A DNA stretch of 64,000 nt from Bacteroidaceae bacterium (lineage in GTDB: Bacteria; Bacteroidota; Bacteroidia; Bacteroidales; Bacteroidaceae). Below the pieces are notes generated by a model. The model was not told the DNA's origin. It saw only the letters and a program-made list of their open reading frames with translations, and did no database searches. The stretch's first letter is position 1. Every line of letters starts with the position of its first letter. The position numbers and the translations under genes are program-made. This document shows positions 43,168-51,504 of this stretch, one piece after another. The stretch is taken from NCBI GenBank assembly GCA_030843315.1, contig JAUUPT010000009.1, positions 18,164 to 82,163 on the forward strand. Reading direction: 5' to 3'.

Positions 43168-43527
43168 ATGAAGCTGATGTTTATTATGAAGATAGGTGTG
43201 CTGCCCCTCGTGGCAGCATGCCTTTCTTGTTGTTCGGGACGCGCGGGTGCCGGCAGCAATGAGTTGAAGTGCCGGGTGATGCAAGTAGAAGATGGCTACG
43301 GCTATGTCGTGCTTCATGGAGCGGATACGCTGATTTATCAGCCCTATATCCCTGCCGTGAGCGGGCACCTGCCGTTTACTACCAAGAAAGAAGCCCTGGC
43401 AGCGGGCAAACTTGTATGCCGGAAACTCGCCGAAGGCCAGTCTCCGGCATTGAGCCGGGAAGAAGTAAAATCATGCCTGACAGACACCGGCACGTGTCGC
43501 GACAAAGACCAGTGTCTGTCCCGTTGA
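43168..43527 (+). CDS. DUF4907-like small lipoprotein/secreted protein
   Basis: 119 residues: signal peptide with Cys near residues 19-22 (LVAACLSCCSG), then the DUF4907 pattern VEDGYGYVVLHGADTLIYQPYIPAVSGHLPFTTKKEALAAGKLVCRKLAEGQSPALSREEV. The final 15-16 residues (DTGTCRDKDQCLSR) are encoded by the 22-bp-phased repeat array at 43487 and look unlike the family, so the original C-terminus may have been replaced. Two possible starts: MKLMFIM or the internal ATG at 43186. It is in one unit with the Kelch gene. Confidence 0.82.
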   Translation: MKLMFIMKIGVLPLVAACLSCCSGRAGAGSNELKCRVMQVEDGYGYVVLHGADTLIYQPYIPAVSGHLPFTTKKEALAAGKLVCRKLAEGQSPALSREEVKSCLTDTGTCRDKDQCLSR

Positions 43528-43590
43528 ACACTGGTCTCTGTCACGACAAAGTCCAGTGTCTGTCACGGTAGACACTGGACTTTGACTTTG
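43484..43590. repeat. 22-bp-phased GACA/AGTGTCT array overlapping a coding 3' end
   Basis: Units align at 43487, 43509, 43531, 43553 and 43575 (CCAGTGTCTGTC-type), 22 bp apart. Two strong hairpins: AGACCAGTGT/ACACTGGTCT, and a perfect 15-bp pair CAAAGTCCAGTGTCT/AGACACTGGACTTTG. It lies between convergent genes and runs into the last 14 codons of the DUF4907 gene. A single 17-base unit copy (GACAAAGACCAGTGTCT) recurs at 19862. Confidence 0.82.
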
Positions 43591-43606
43591 CATTTAAAAT
43601 TACTGC

Positions 43607-44548
43607 TTATTCATCACTCTCCGGTAGCTCGCTCACCTCGTGGCGTATCGGTGAGCAGCCGTAAGGGAATATCTTTATCAACTTTCCTTTGAAAGTTTTC
43701 CTTGTGTTATTGTCCGGGTGGGACAAGGTTAACGTATAGCTCAGTTGCAGTTGCTTGTAGTAGATGTCGGCAGAATAGATATTCTGCTTGTGTTTTACCA
43801 GATCTACTTGAACGGTTTCTTCTTTTAGGTCGCTGTCGTACGTTTGCCAACTGCTATATTTCCGTTGTTCTCCTTCATAGACGATCTTTCCGTTTGATAT
43901 ATATTTCGGCATCTCTACATATATGCCTTCTTCGGGGTTTACCCATTTGAGAGGGGATTCCGTTTCAGATTGGAAACTGTACATTATAGAGGCGCTGTAG
44001 AAAGGCCAAAAGGTAGTTTTTACAGTCTCTCCCTCACCGCTGGTGTGGTCTTGCATGTTCATTCCCCAAGGTTGGGGATCGGCTTCTTCCATTCCATCTC
44101 CTTCTTCTATGGTATAGAAGATGGATTCTACCTGGTAGAAATTGGCAGACTGCTTCTGATGTATGACGACTTGTTCCTTATAAAGCCCTGATTTCATTGC
44201 GAGGTTTATGATAAACCCGCGTTCTGCTCCGTAGAAATTATCTTCTACTTCGATGGTAAGCGCATTCTCTTTCTCGCGCTTAATGGTAGCCCATCCGTAG
44301 TAAACGGTTCCCAATCCTTCCAACTGAGTAGGGGCACCACCAATGGGGGAATATCCGTCGAGGTCGGTCACAGAGGCTATGCGCCAGTCGCTGCGGCTCA
44401 TATCTATCTGCAAGGTGGTGGCATCGCCTTCGAGGGTGGTTTCCTGAATGGACGAGAGGCGTTCGTTGTCATCATCGCTGCAAGCAGTCACGGTGCAGAG
44501 CAGAAGGGTGAATAGGGGAATGAATCGGAATAATTGAAGTGCTTTCAT
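43607..44548 (-). CDS. Uncharacterised lipoprotein with BACON-like N-terminal domain
   Basis: 313 residues: lipoprotein signal (FIPLFTLLLCTVTAC), an acidic linker SDDDNERL, then a beta-rich region (about 45-130; DWRIASVTDLDG ... ALTIEVEDNFYGAERGFIINLAMKSGLYKEQVVIHQKQ) whose last strands resemble BACON domains of Bacteroides surface lipoproteins. The C-terminal 150 residues are unlike anything I recognise. It is probably surface-exposed. Single-gene unit, convergent with the DUF4907 gene across the 22-bp array. Confidence 0.72.
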   Translation of the reverse strand: MKALQLFRFIPLFTLLLCTVTACSDDDNERLSSIQETTLEGDATTLQIDMSRSDWRIASVTDLDGYSPIGGAPTQLEGLGTVYYGWATIKREKENALTIEVEDNFYGAERGFIINLAMKSGLYKEQVVIHQKQSANFYQVESIFYTIEEGDGMEEADPQPWGMNMQDHTSGEGETVKTTFWPFYSASIMYSFQSETESPLKWVNPEEGIYVEMPKYISNGKIVYEGEQRKYSSWQTYDSDLKEETVQVDLVKHKQNIYSADIYYKQLQLSYTLTLSHPDNNTRKTFKGKLIKIFPYGCSPIRHEVSELPESDE

Positions 44549-44703
44549 CTTGATTATAGTTTAGTTCATGTCAGTTAGCGCGCAATCGTTGCGTGAATGT
44601 ACGCTGCAAAGATAATTATTCTAAAAGAAAGATGTATTCTTTTTTGCCGGATAATATGGGTTTTATTAACTTGCGCACCAATTAATAATTAACCAACAAA
44701 TCT

Positions 44704-46062
44704 ATGAAATACCAAGTAGCCATTATCGGTGGAGGTCCTGCGGGATATACTGCTGCCGAAGCTGCCGGAAAGGCAGGACTGAGCGTTGTTTTGTTTGAAA
44801 AACAAAACCTGGGTGGAGTGTGCCTGAACGAAGGATGCATCCCTACGAAAACCCTGTTGTATTCCGCCAAGACGTATGACGGAGCACGCCATGCTTCCAA
44901 ATATGCGGTGAACGTTCCCGAAGCGTCGTTCGACCTGCCCAAGATAATAGCCCGCAAACAGAAGGTAGTGCGCAAACTGGTGCTGGGCGTGAAGGGCAAA
45001 CTGACTGCCCACAACGTCGCCATCGTCAGCGGTGAAGCCACAGTGATAGACAAGAACCACGTGCAATGCGGCGAAGAAACCTACGAATGCGAGAACCTGC
45101 TGCTCTGCACCGGTTCGGAAACCTTCATCCCCGGCATTCCGGGAATAGACACGGTGCCCTACTGGACGCATCGCGATGCGCTGGATAATAAAGAACTGCC
45201 CGCTTCGCTTGCCGTCATCGGTGGTGGAGTCATCGGCATGGAGTTCGCCTCTTTCTTCAACAGCCTGGGTGTGCAGGTGACGGTCATCGAGATGCTGGAC
45301 GAAATTCTGGGCGGTATGGACCGGGAACTATCCGCCATGCTGCGTGCCGAATATGCCAAACGGGGCATCAACTTCATGCTCAGTACGAAAGTGGTTTCAG
45401 TGGCTGAGGCTTCTGTGGAAGACGGGCAGCCGCAGATACAGGTGAATTACGAGACTGCCGAAGGCGCAGGCTCCATAGTTGCTGCCAAGCTGCTGATGAG
45501 CGTGGGGCGTCGCCCGGTGACGAAAGGCTTCGGCCTGGAGAACCTGAACCTGGCAAAGACAGAGCGCGGAAACATCTGCGTGAACGAGCAGATGCAGACT
45601 TCAGTACCGGGAGTATATGCCTGCGGCGACCTGACGGGCTTCTCCCTGCTGGCACATACTGCCGTGCGCGAGGCGGAAGTGGCGATGCATACCATCACGG
45701 GCAAGAAGGATGCCATGAGCTATCGTGCCATCCCCGGCGTGGTATATACCAATCCCGAAATAGCCGGTGTGGGCGAAACGGAAGAGTCTTTGCAGAAGAA
45801 AGGCGTCGCCTATCGCGCAGTAAAACTCCCAATGGCCTACTCCGGCCGCTTTGTGGCGGAGAACGAAGGCGTGAACGGTGTATGCAAGCTGTTGCTGGCA
45901 GAAGACGATACGGTGCTGGGTGCCCATGTGCTGGGAAATCCCGCTTCGGAAATCATCACGCTGGCAGGCATGGCGATAGAACTGAAACTGACCGCCGCGG
46001 AGTGGAAGAAGATTGTATTCCCGCATCCTACGGTAGGAGAGATATTTAAAGAAGCGCTGTAG
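44704..46062 (+). CDS. lpdA: Dihydrolipoyl dehydrogenase
   Basis: 452 residues. A class I pyridine nucleotide-disulfide oxidoreductase: FAD-binding IIGGGPAGYTAAEAAGKAG, redox-active disulfide GGVCLNEGCIPTK (C-x4-C), NAD-binding VIGGGVIGMEFASFF, FAD-contact VYACGDLTG, and the C-terminal catalytic His-Glu in HPTVGEIFKEAL. It reoxidises dihydrolipoamide of 2-oxoacid dehydrogenase or glycine-cleavage complexes; no E1/E2 genes are near, so the partner complex is elsewhere. First gene of a rightward run to dacB. Confidence 0.96.
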   Translation: MKYQVAIIGGGPAGYTAAEAAGKAGLSVVLFEKQNLGGVCLNEGCIPTKTLLYSAKTYDGARHASKYAVNVPEASFDLPKIIARKQKVVRKLVLGVKGKLTAHNVAIVSGEATVIDKNHVQCGEETYECENLLLCTGSETFIPGIPGIDTVPYWTHRDALDNKELPASLAVIGGGVIGMEFASFFNSLGVQVTVIEMLDEILGGMDRELSAMLRAEYAKRGINFMLSTKVVSVAEASVEDGQPQIQVNYETAEGAGSIVAAKLLMSVGRRPVTKGFGLENLNLAKTERGNICVNEQMQTSVPGVYACGDLTGFSLLAHTAVREAEVAMHTITGKKDAMSYRAIPGVVYTNPEIAGVGETEESLQKKGVAYRAVKLPMAYSGRFVAENEGVNGVCKLLLAEDDTVLGAHVLGNPASEIITLAGMAIELKLTAAEWKKIVFPHPTVGEIFKEAL

Positions 46063-46102
46063 CGAAAATCAACCGAGACGATAACTCTAACCGAAAGATA
46101 CA

Positions 46103-47308
46103 ATGCAAAAGTTCTTATTCCTTTTTCTTCTGCTCGTGTGCAATGCATACAGTAGTTGGTCGCAAGATGCCGCCACCTCTGAGCGCTTCTTGATAACCGG
46201 ACAAGTACCCGCCCTTCCTGACGGGATAGTTATCGGTCTGTACAAATCGGATGGACGGCTCATTGTGCCGATAGCCCTCGACACGGTTGCGGACGGAAGA
46301 TTCACTTTCAGCGATACTATCTCCTACACAAAGTCGCTTATGCTTCTCTCTTCGGAGGCAGGCTTTCCTTCCCACTGGCTGGATGTATGGGTGGCACCGG
46401 GCAAGCAGATAACCATCACCGGAGAGGACAGGTTGCTGCCCCTCTGGCGGGTAGAGAGCGACATAGCCGAGCAGCAGGAGCAGAACGGCTTTCAGGACTC
46501 CACACGCGAGTTGAACCGGGAATATATGGGCTATAATGTGAGCGAGTGCGGCTGGTTCCGGCAGATGCAGTTGGATCACGCTGGTGATGAGGAGTTCTCT
46601 CGGCTGGCGTGGGCGAAAGTGGACTCTCTGCGTAAATATTCGCTCCCGCTGATGCGTGCTGTCTATAAGAAGGAATTGGACTATATGGTGACGGCTCCCG
46701 TTGGCAAGGTCTATATGCAGAAACTGGTATCTTATGCCCAGATGACTGTGGCGAAGATGTTTATGCCTTATTCGGACGAGGTGAAGGCTCTATATGCCCA
46801 GTTGCCTGAGGCTATGAAGCATACGCCTGAGGCTGAGTTAGCATATCAACACCTCTATCCTACAGCGGCGGTCGAGGTGGGCGACGAAATGGCTGACGGT
46901 GAACTGTATGATGTTCAAGGCGGCAGCCACCATCTTGCAGAATTCAAGGGGCGGTACATTCTGCTCGACTTCTGGAGTTCCGGATGCGGCCCTTGCATTG
47001 AGTCTCTCCCCGAAATGGAGGAGGTAGCGGAGAAATACAAGGATACATTGGCTATTGTCAGTATCAGCATCGATCCCCAAAAGGAATGGAAAGCATTTGT
47101 GGAGAAGAAGCAGATGAAAGGCAATCAGTGGAATGAACTGCGCAAAGTGGGTACCGGCCTTGCTATGTCTTACCGGGTGAAGGGGTATCCCCACTATGTG
47201 CTGGTTGCTCCCGATGGAAAGATACAGAGCGTGTGGGGAGGCTATGGCAAGGGTTCTCTGCTTGACAGGCTGGAGGAGGAGATTCACCGTGATACAAATT
47301 TAAACTGA
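46103..47308 (+). CDS. TlpA/thioredoxin-like exported protein with DUF4369-type N-terminus
   Basis: 401 residues: signal peptide (FLFLFLLLVCNAYSSWSQ), a DUF4369-like beta domain (about 28-130; FLITGQVPALPDGIVIGLYKSDG), a helical middle, then an AhpC/TSA-thioredoxin domain (about 270-400) with redox motif C-x2-C in WSSGCGPCIESLPEME. Such proteins reduce or rearrange disulfides in the periplasm of Bacteroidetes. It lies 40 bp downstream of lpdA and 11 bp upstream of the DUF2007 gene. Confidence 0.9.
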   Translation: MQKFLFLFLLLVCNAYSSWSQDAATSERFLITGQVPALPDGIVIGLYKSDGRLIVPIALDTVADGRFTFSDTISYTKSLMLLSSEAGFPSHWLDVWVAPGKQITITGEDRLLPLWRVESDIAEQQEQNGFQDSTRELNREYMGYNVSECGWFRQMQLDHAGDEEFSRLAWAKVDSLRKYSLPLMRAVYKKELDYMVTAPVGKVYMQKLVSYAQMTVAKMFMPYSDEVKALYAQLPEAMKHTPEAELAYQHLYPTAAVEVGDEMADGELYDVQGGSHHLAEFKGRYILLDFWSSGCGPCIESLPEMEEVAEKYKDTLAIVSISIDPQKEWKAFVEKKQMKGNQWNELRKVGTGLAMSYRVKGYPHYVLVAPDGKIQSVWGGYGKGSLLDRLEEEIHRDTNLN

Positions 47309-47319
47309 GAATAGTTACT

Positions 47320-47745
47320 ATGAAAACCGTAAAGCTTATCACCTGCAACGATGCCTTTCAGGCACACATCATTCAGGGAGCATTGGAGAATGAAGGGATT
47401 ACTTCAGTTCTACATAATGAGAATATGTCCGGCGTGATGCGTGGATATATTAGTGATATTGCAGGAGTGGATGTGCTAGTATATGAGGATGACTATGACA
47501 GCGCTATCGGTTTGTTGGAGCAGAATCAGATGATTCCGGAACAGCTGAAGTATTGCCCTCATTGCGGTTCGGACGATATTAAGTTGGTGCTGAAGAAGAA
47601 ACATAGGGGACGGGCTATTATGGCCGCCATTATGTCTGCTTTGTCGGCAGCTCCACCGGGTACAGAACATTGGGAGTACGTTTGCAATAAGTGTAATGCT
47701 CGTTTTGAAAAGCCGGTAGCGAAGGAGACGGATGTACGCCCTTGA
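47320..47745 (+). CDS. DUF2007 protein with zinc ribbon
   Basis: 141 residues. The N-terminal DUF2007 domain (1-70; KLITCNDAFQAHIIQGALENEGITSVLHNENM, GVDVLVYEDDYDSAIGLLEQ) is a small ferredoxin-like fold of unknown, possibly signalling, function. A zinc ribbon follows: CPHCGSDD and CNKCNARF (two C-x2-C knuckles 57 residues apart), split by a hydrophobic-basic insert. It is co-transcribed with the TlpA-like gene (11-bp gap) and probably with dacB (55-bp gap). Confidence 0.87.
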   Translation: MKTVKLITCNDAFQAHIIQGALENEGITSVLHNENMSGVMRGYISDIAGVDVLVYEDDYDSAIGLLEQNQMIPEQLKYCPHCGSDDIKLVLKKKHRGRAIMAAIMSALSAAPPGTEHWEYVCNKCNARFEKPVAKETDVRP

Positions 47746-47800
47746 AGGAGGCAGATGCATACTCTTGAAAGAGAAGAATGAAAAACTTGAATAGCAAAAC

Positions 47801-49231
47801 ATGAATAGGATATTACTGTATTTACTTTTATCAGTTTGCTGGTTGCCATTGCCTGCGCAAGAGGTTGGGAACCAAGTAAACACTCTCTCATCCCGCCTGG
47901 ACACCCTTGTCAAATACAAGCTGCCCCAAGGCTCCAACGTTGCCATCTCCGTATACGACCTGACGGACAACAAGCCTTTGTACGGGTATCAGGCCGACAA
48001 ACTATCCCGCCCCGCTTCTACCATGAAGCTGCTGACCACTATCACTGCCCTTTCCCGCCCCGAAGCGGACGACCCGTTCCGCACGGAAGTATGGTACAAA
48101 GGGGTGATTGAACGCGATACCTTGCGGGGAGACGTCTATGTGATAGGTGGTTACGACCCTGAATTCGACGACGTAGCGCTGGACTCTTTGGCCAATACCC
48201 TGGCGCGCCTTCCCTTTTCTGTCATCCAGGGAACTGTTTACGGCGATGTGTCCATGAAGGACTCCCTGTACTGGGGCAGCGGCTGGGCATGGGACGATAC
48301 TCCCTATTCTTATCAACCTTATCTCTCTCCGCTGATGCTGAACAAAGGAGTTGTCACCGTCACCGCCTCACCGGGCGAACGGGGCGAGACGGCCACCCTG
48401 ACCGGCGTGCCCTCTTCTTCTTATTATACCTTGACGAATAGTACAAGCTCCCGTACCCCCTCTGCCGGCCGCTTCCGCGTGTCGCGCGACTGGCTGACGA
48501 ACGGAAACAACATCGTGGTATCGGGAAATGTGGCAGGGCGGCAATCCGGAACAGTGAACGTATATTCTTCCCAGGACTTCTTCATGCATACCTTTATGGA
48601 TCGCCTGCAAGCGCGTGGCATCCGCTGCACTACTCCTGATTATGCTTTCGGTGAATTCCTGCCAGACAGCACTTCCGTGCCCGTCATTGCCTACGAAACC
48701 GATGTGCAAGCCGTGGTGAAGCAGATCATGAAGGAAAGCGATAACCTGAATGCCGAAGCCATGCTTTGCCGCCTGGGTGCGCAGTCCACAGGGCAGAAGC
48801 ATATCTCCGCCGAAGAAGGGCTCTCCGCCATCCGGATGCTGATGAAGCAACTGGGACATAACCCCGACCGCTACAACCTGGCGGATGGTTGCGGACTTTC
48901 CAATTACAACTATATCTCCCCCGAATTGCTGGTTTCTTTCCTGAAGTATGCCTACTCGCGTACCGATGTTTTCCAGAAATTGTATAAGGCATTGCCCATC
49001 GGTGGAGTGGACGGCACGTTGAAGTCGCGTATGAGGCAGGGCACGCCCTCTTATAGGAATGTCCATGCCAAGACCGGCTCGTTTACCGCCATCAACTGCC
49101 TGGCGGGTTACCTCAAGGCAGTCAACGGGCACGAAGTGGCGTTCGCTATTATGAATCAAAGTGTATTGTCGGGCAGGGAAGCGCGTGTTTTCCAGGATGC
49201 GGTGTGCGATGAAGTGATAAAGACGAAATAG
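47801..49231 (+). CDS. dacB: D-alanyl-D-alanine carboxypeptidase/endopeptidase (PBP4 type, S13)
   Basis: 476 residues: signal peptide (LLYLLLSVCWLPLPAQ), then a penicillin-binding serine peptidase domain with SxxK in PASTMKLLTT, SxN in ESDNLNAEAM and KTG in HAKTGSFTAINCLAGYL. It trims peptidoglycan cross-links in the periplasm. The large insert between SxxK and SxN is as in E. coli PBP4. Upstream, three CTTGAA motifs recur at 22-23 bp, too weak to call an array. Confidence 0.94.
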   Translation: MNRILLYLLLSVCWLPLPAQEVGNQVNTLSSRLDTLVKYKLPQGSNVAISVYDLTDNKPLYGYQADKLSRPASTMKLLTTITALSRPEADDPFRTEVWYKGVIERDTLRGDVYVIGGYDPEFDDVALDSLANTLARLPFSVIQGTVYGDVSMKDSLYWGSGWAWDDTPYSYQPYLSPLMLNKGVVTVTASPGERGETATLTGVPSSSYYTLTNSTSSRTPSAGRFRVSRDWLTNGNNIVVSGNVAGRQSGTVNVYSSQDFFMHTFMDRLQARGIRCTTPDYAFGEFLPDSTSVPVIAYETDVQAVVKQIMKESDNLNAEAMLCRLGAQSTGQKHISAEEGLSAIRMLMKQLGHNPDRYNLADGCGLSNYNYISPELLVSFLKYAYSRTDVFQKLYKALPIGGVDGTLKSRMRQGTPSYRNVHAKTGSFTAINCLAGYLKAVNGHEVAFAIMNQSVLSGREARVFQDAVCDEVIKTK

Positions 49232-49242
49232 CCTGCGGTATC

Positions 49243-49259
49243 AATAGGCAATGCCTATT
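49243..49259. terminator. Small palindrome at the dacB/AraC convergence
   Basis: AATAGGCA-A-TGCCTATT (49243-49259) spans the 3' end of the AraC-type gene and the short gap after dacB. There is no long T-run, so it is only a weak terminator candidate. Confidence 0.3.
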
Positions 49260-50166
49260 CTTCCTCCGAGTTCCTATAATTCACCGGCGACATACCCACA
49301 TACGCCTTTACGTACTTCCCGAAGAAAGACTGGTTGGGGAAGTTGAACTCTTCTGCAATCTCCTTGATGGATTTGTCCGAATGCTTCAGGCGGTACTTGA
49401 TACGAGCGATGGCGCTCTCATTGATCAGTTCCAGCGGAGTATGCCCGCACGCCTGTTTGATGACTTTCGAGAAATGTTTGGGGCTGTAACAAAGCGCATC
49501 GGCAAAGTAGGACACCGAGCGGTGCATACCATTGTCTTTGGACAGCATCTCTGCAAATTTCCGCAGGATGTAGTCGGACTGTTTTATATTCTCCTTTGAT
49601 TGGTTTGCTTCGTTAGATTGGGCAATTTTTTTGGTAAGATGCCCCATCATTTCGCAGAGTAGTGCCGAAAACAGGTGTTGCATCACTTGTTTTTGGTAGC
49701 TGTGGGGTTCGTCACTCGCTTTTGCCATGATTAAGTGCCGGTAGTATTCGAAGATACCTTCGCTCTTCTCTTTATCGGTATGCGTTACGGGATTCTTATA
49801 TATATGTATAGCAGTGTCCCATGTCTCTCTTTCTATCTTGATGATGCGTTGCAGGAAGCGGGTGGAGAAAGCGGCAAACCCCAGCTTATGTTTAGGGCTC
49901 AACATGGCATGCCCGATGACGGTATTGGGAAGCCCGAGCAGCAAGTCGCCTGCCTGCAACTGGTAGGTCTTGTAGTTGATGTCCAACTGGACGCATCCTT
50001 CTATACAGATCACAATGAGGAAACATTCTAATCTTACTGTATCGTCATCATAAGAAATTCCTTCCAGACTGTCGATTATGGCAAAGTCATCGTCTACATA
50101 GTAAAGTGCATGGATATTGTCCTTAAAGTCCTCGATGTTAACCGTTCTGATATTCGCTTCTTCCAT
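49255..50166 (-). CDS. AraC-family regulator next to the RND pump
   Basis: 303 residues from the ATG at 50166. The N-terminal cupin-like ligand domain (about 25-165; FAIIDSLEGISYDDDTVRLECFLIVICIEGCVQLDINYKTYQLQAGDLLLGLP) is followed by a C-terminal double helix-turn-helix (about 200-300; SVSYFADALCYSPKHFSKVIKQACGHTPLELINESAIARIKYRLKHSDKSIKEIAEEFNFPNQSFFGKYVKAYVGMSPVNYR). It probably controls the divergent efflux operon in response to a small molecule. The longer frame from 50253 starts upstream of a likely -7 box (CAACTTTG, 50189-50196, minus) and is rejected. Confidence 0.9.
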   Translation of the reverse strand: MEEANIRTVNIEDFKDNIHALYYVDDDFAIIDSLEGISYDDDTVRLECFLIVICIEGCVQLDINYKTYQLQAGDLLLGLPNTVIGHAMLSPKHKLGFAAFSTRFLQRIIKIERETWDTAIHIYKNPVTHTDKEKSEGIFEYYRHLIMAKASDEPHSYQKQVMQHLFSALLCEMMGHLTKKIAQSNEANQSKENIKQSDYILRKFAEMLSKDNGMHRSVSYFADALCYSPKHFSKVIKQACGHTPLELINESAIARIKYRLKHSDKSIKEIAEEFNFPNQSFFGKYVKAYVGMSPVNYRNSEEE

Positions 50167-50346
50167 AGTTATTCTTTTTTCTTTTTGCAAAGTTGGTGAA
50201 TAATAGGGGAAATGGAATGTTCTATTATCCCCTTTTCTTGTCCGATACCCCACTTATACGCGGTTTGCCGACTTTGGCAGGTGCGCTTGGCGAAAATGGA
50301 ACATCCTTGGTGGGAAATAGGTCACCACTCCGTTGGTCTTTTCGCT

Positions 50347-50354
50347 TACTTTTG
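50347..50354 (+). promoter_or_regulatory. Promoter of the RND efflux operon
   Basis: -7 box TACTTTTG, 34 bp ahead of the adaptor start, in the 221-bp gap facing the AraC gene. Short TTGGC repeats (50273-50291) upstream may be regulator contacts. Confidence 0.5.
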
Positions 50355-50387
50355 TCCAGGTCTAAAAAATAGCATAATAAGAAAAGT

Positions 50388-51491
50388 ATGATTACAGAGA
50401 ACAAAAAATGGATACTACTGATAGGGATTATCGGTTGTACAATGTGGATGGCATCTTGCAAGCAAGCACCGGATGCCGGGGTTAAACCTTCTTACGCAAC
50501 CATGAAGGTGGAAGCGGCGGATAAGGAGCTTTCCACCTCGTATTCGGCGACGATACGCGGGCGGCAGGATATCGATATCTATCCGCAGGTGTCGGGTACT
50601 ATTGAGAAACTATGTGTGACCGAAGGGCAGAGAGTACGTCGCGGGCAGTTGCTTTTCGTCATCGACCAGGTGCCTTACAAGGCAGCGTTGAAAACCGCCG
50701 TTGCCAATGTAGAAGCGGCACGTGCAGGGTTGGCTACGGCCGAGTTGAGTTACAACAGCAACAAGGAACTGTATGCACAGAAAGTAGTTTCGGAATTCAG
50801 CCTGAAGACAGCAGAAAATACCTTCCTCACCGCCAAAGCCCAACTGGCACAGGCCGAGGCTCAGGAGATGAGTGCACGCAATAACCTGTCGTACACCGAG
50901 GTGAAAAGCCCCAGTGACGGCGTGGTGGGTGCATTGCCCTATCGTGCGGGCGCATTGGTCAGCGCGGCCATGCCGAAGCCGTTGACTACCGTCAGCGACA
51001 ATTCGGATATGTATGTCTATTTCTCTATGACAGAGAACCAGCTACTCGCCCTGACGCGCGAATACGGCAGTATGGACGAGGCGCTGAAGAACATGCCCCC
51101 GGTGGAACTGAAGCTGAACGACAATTCGGTATATGATAAGAAAGGTGTGATAGAATCCATCAGCGGCGTAATAGACCGTCAGACGGGTACGGTAGTGGCG
51201 CGCGCGGTGTTCCCCAACGAATCGCGGTTGCTGCATAGCGGAGCTTCGGGCAGCATCATTGTGCCCAGTACTTATAAGAGCTGCATCGTAATTCCGCAGG
51301 GAGCCACCGTGCAGATGCAGGACCAGACCATTACTTATAAGGTAGTGGACGGCAAGGCAGTCTCCACACTGATTACCGTAGCCTCCATCAGCGATGGGCG
51401 CGAGTTCGTAGTGCTGGACGGACTGCAACAGGGTGACGAAATCGTATCGGCAGGTGCCGGATTGCTGCGTGAAGGAACAGTGGTAAAATAA
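50388..51491 (+). CDS. RND efflux periplasmic adaptor (membrane-fusion protein)
   Basis: 367 residues: lipoprotein signal ending GCTMWMASC, biotinyl-lipoyl halves (DIDIYPQVSGTIEKLCVTEGQRVRRGQLLFVID and LSYTEVKSPSDGVVGALPYRAGALV) around a coiled-coil hairpin (about 85-160, TAVANVEAARAGLATAELSYNSNKELYAQKVVS), then a beta-barrel domain and membrane-proximal domain. It links the inner-membrane pump and the TolC-type channel. First gene of the pump operon; 13 bp to the pump gene. Confidence 0.95.
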   Translation: MITENKKWILLIGIIGCTMWMASCKQAPDAGVKPSYATMKVEAADKELSTSYSATIRGRQDIDIYPQVSGTIEKLCVTEGQRVRRGQLLFVIDQVPYKAALKTAVANVEAARAGLATAELSYNSNKELYAQKVVSEFSLKTAENTFLTAKAQLAQAEAQEMSARNNLSYTEVKSPSDGVVGALPYRAGALVSAAMPKPLTTVSDNSDMYVYFSMTENQLLALTREYGSMDEALKNMPPVELKLNDNSVYDKKGVIESISGVIDRQTGTVVARAVFPNESRLLHSGASGSIIVPSTYKSCIVIPQGATVQMQDQTITYKVVDGKAVSTLITVASISDGREFVVLDGLQQGDEIVSAGAGLLREGTVVK

Positions 51492-51504
51492 AGCATAGAA
51501 GATT

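Noticed and set aside
47731..47795. CTTGAA repeats at about 22-23 bp before dacB as a sixth phased array
   Set aside because: Starts at 47741, 47764 and 47786 give uneven spacing, and only six bases are shared, part of them inside the upstream coding region.
50212..50300. Operator for the AraC regulator from TTGGC and GGAACAT repeats
   Set aside because: Repeats are short and their spacing does not fit the usual AraC-family half-site pitch. Kept only as a remark at the promoter.
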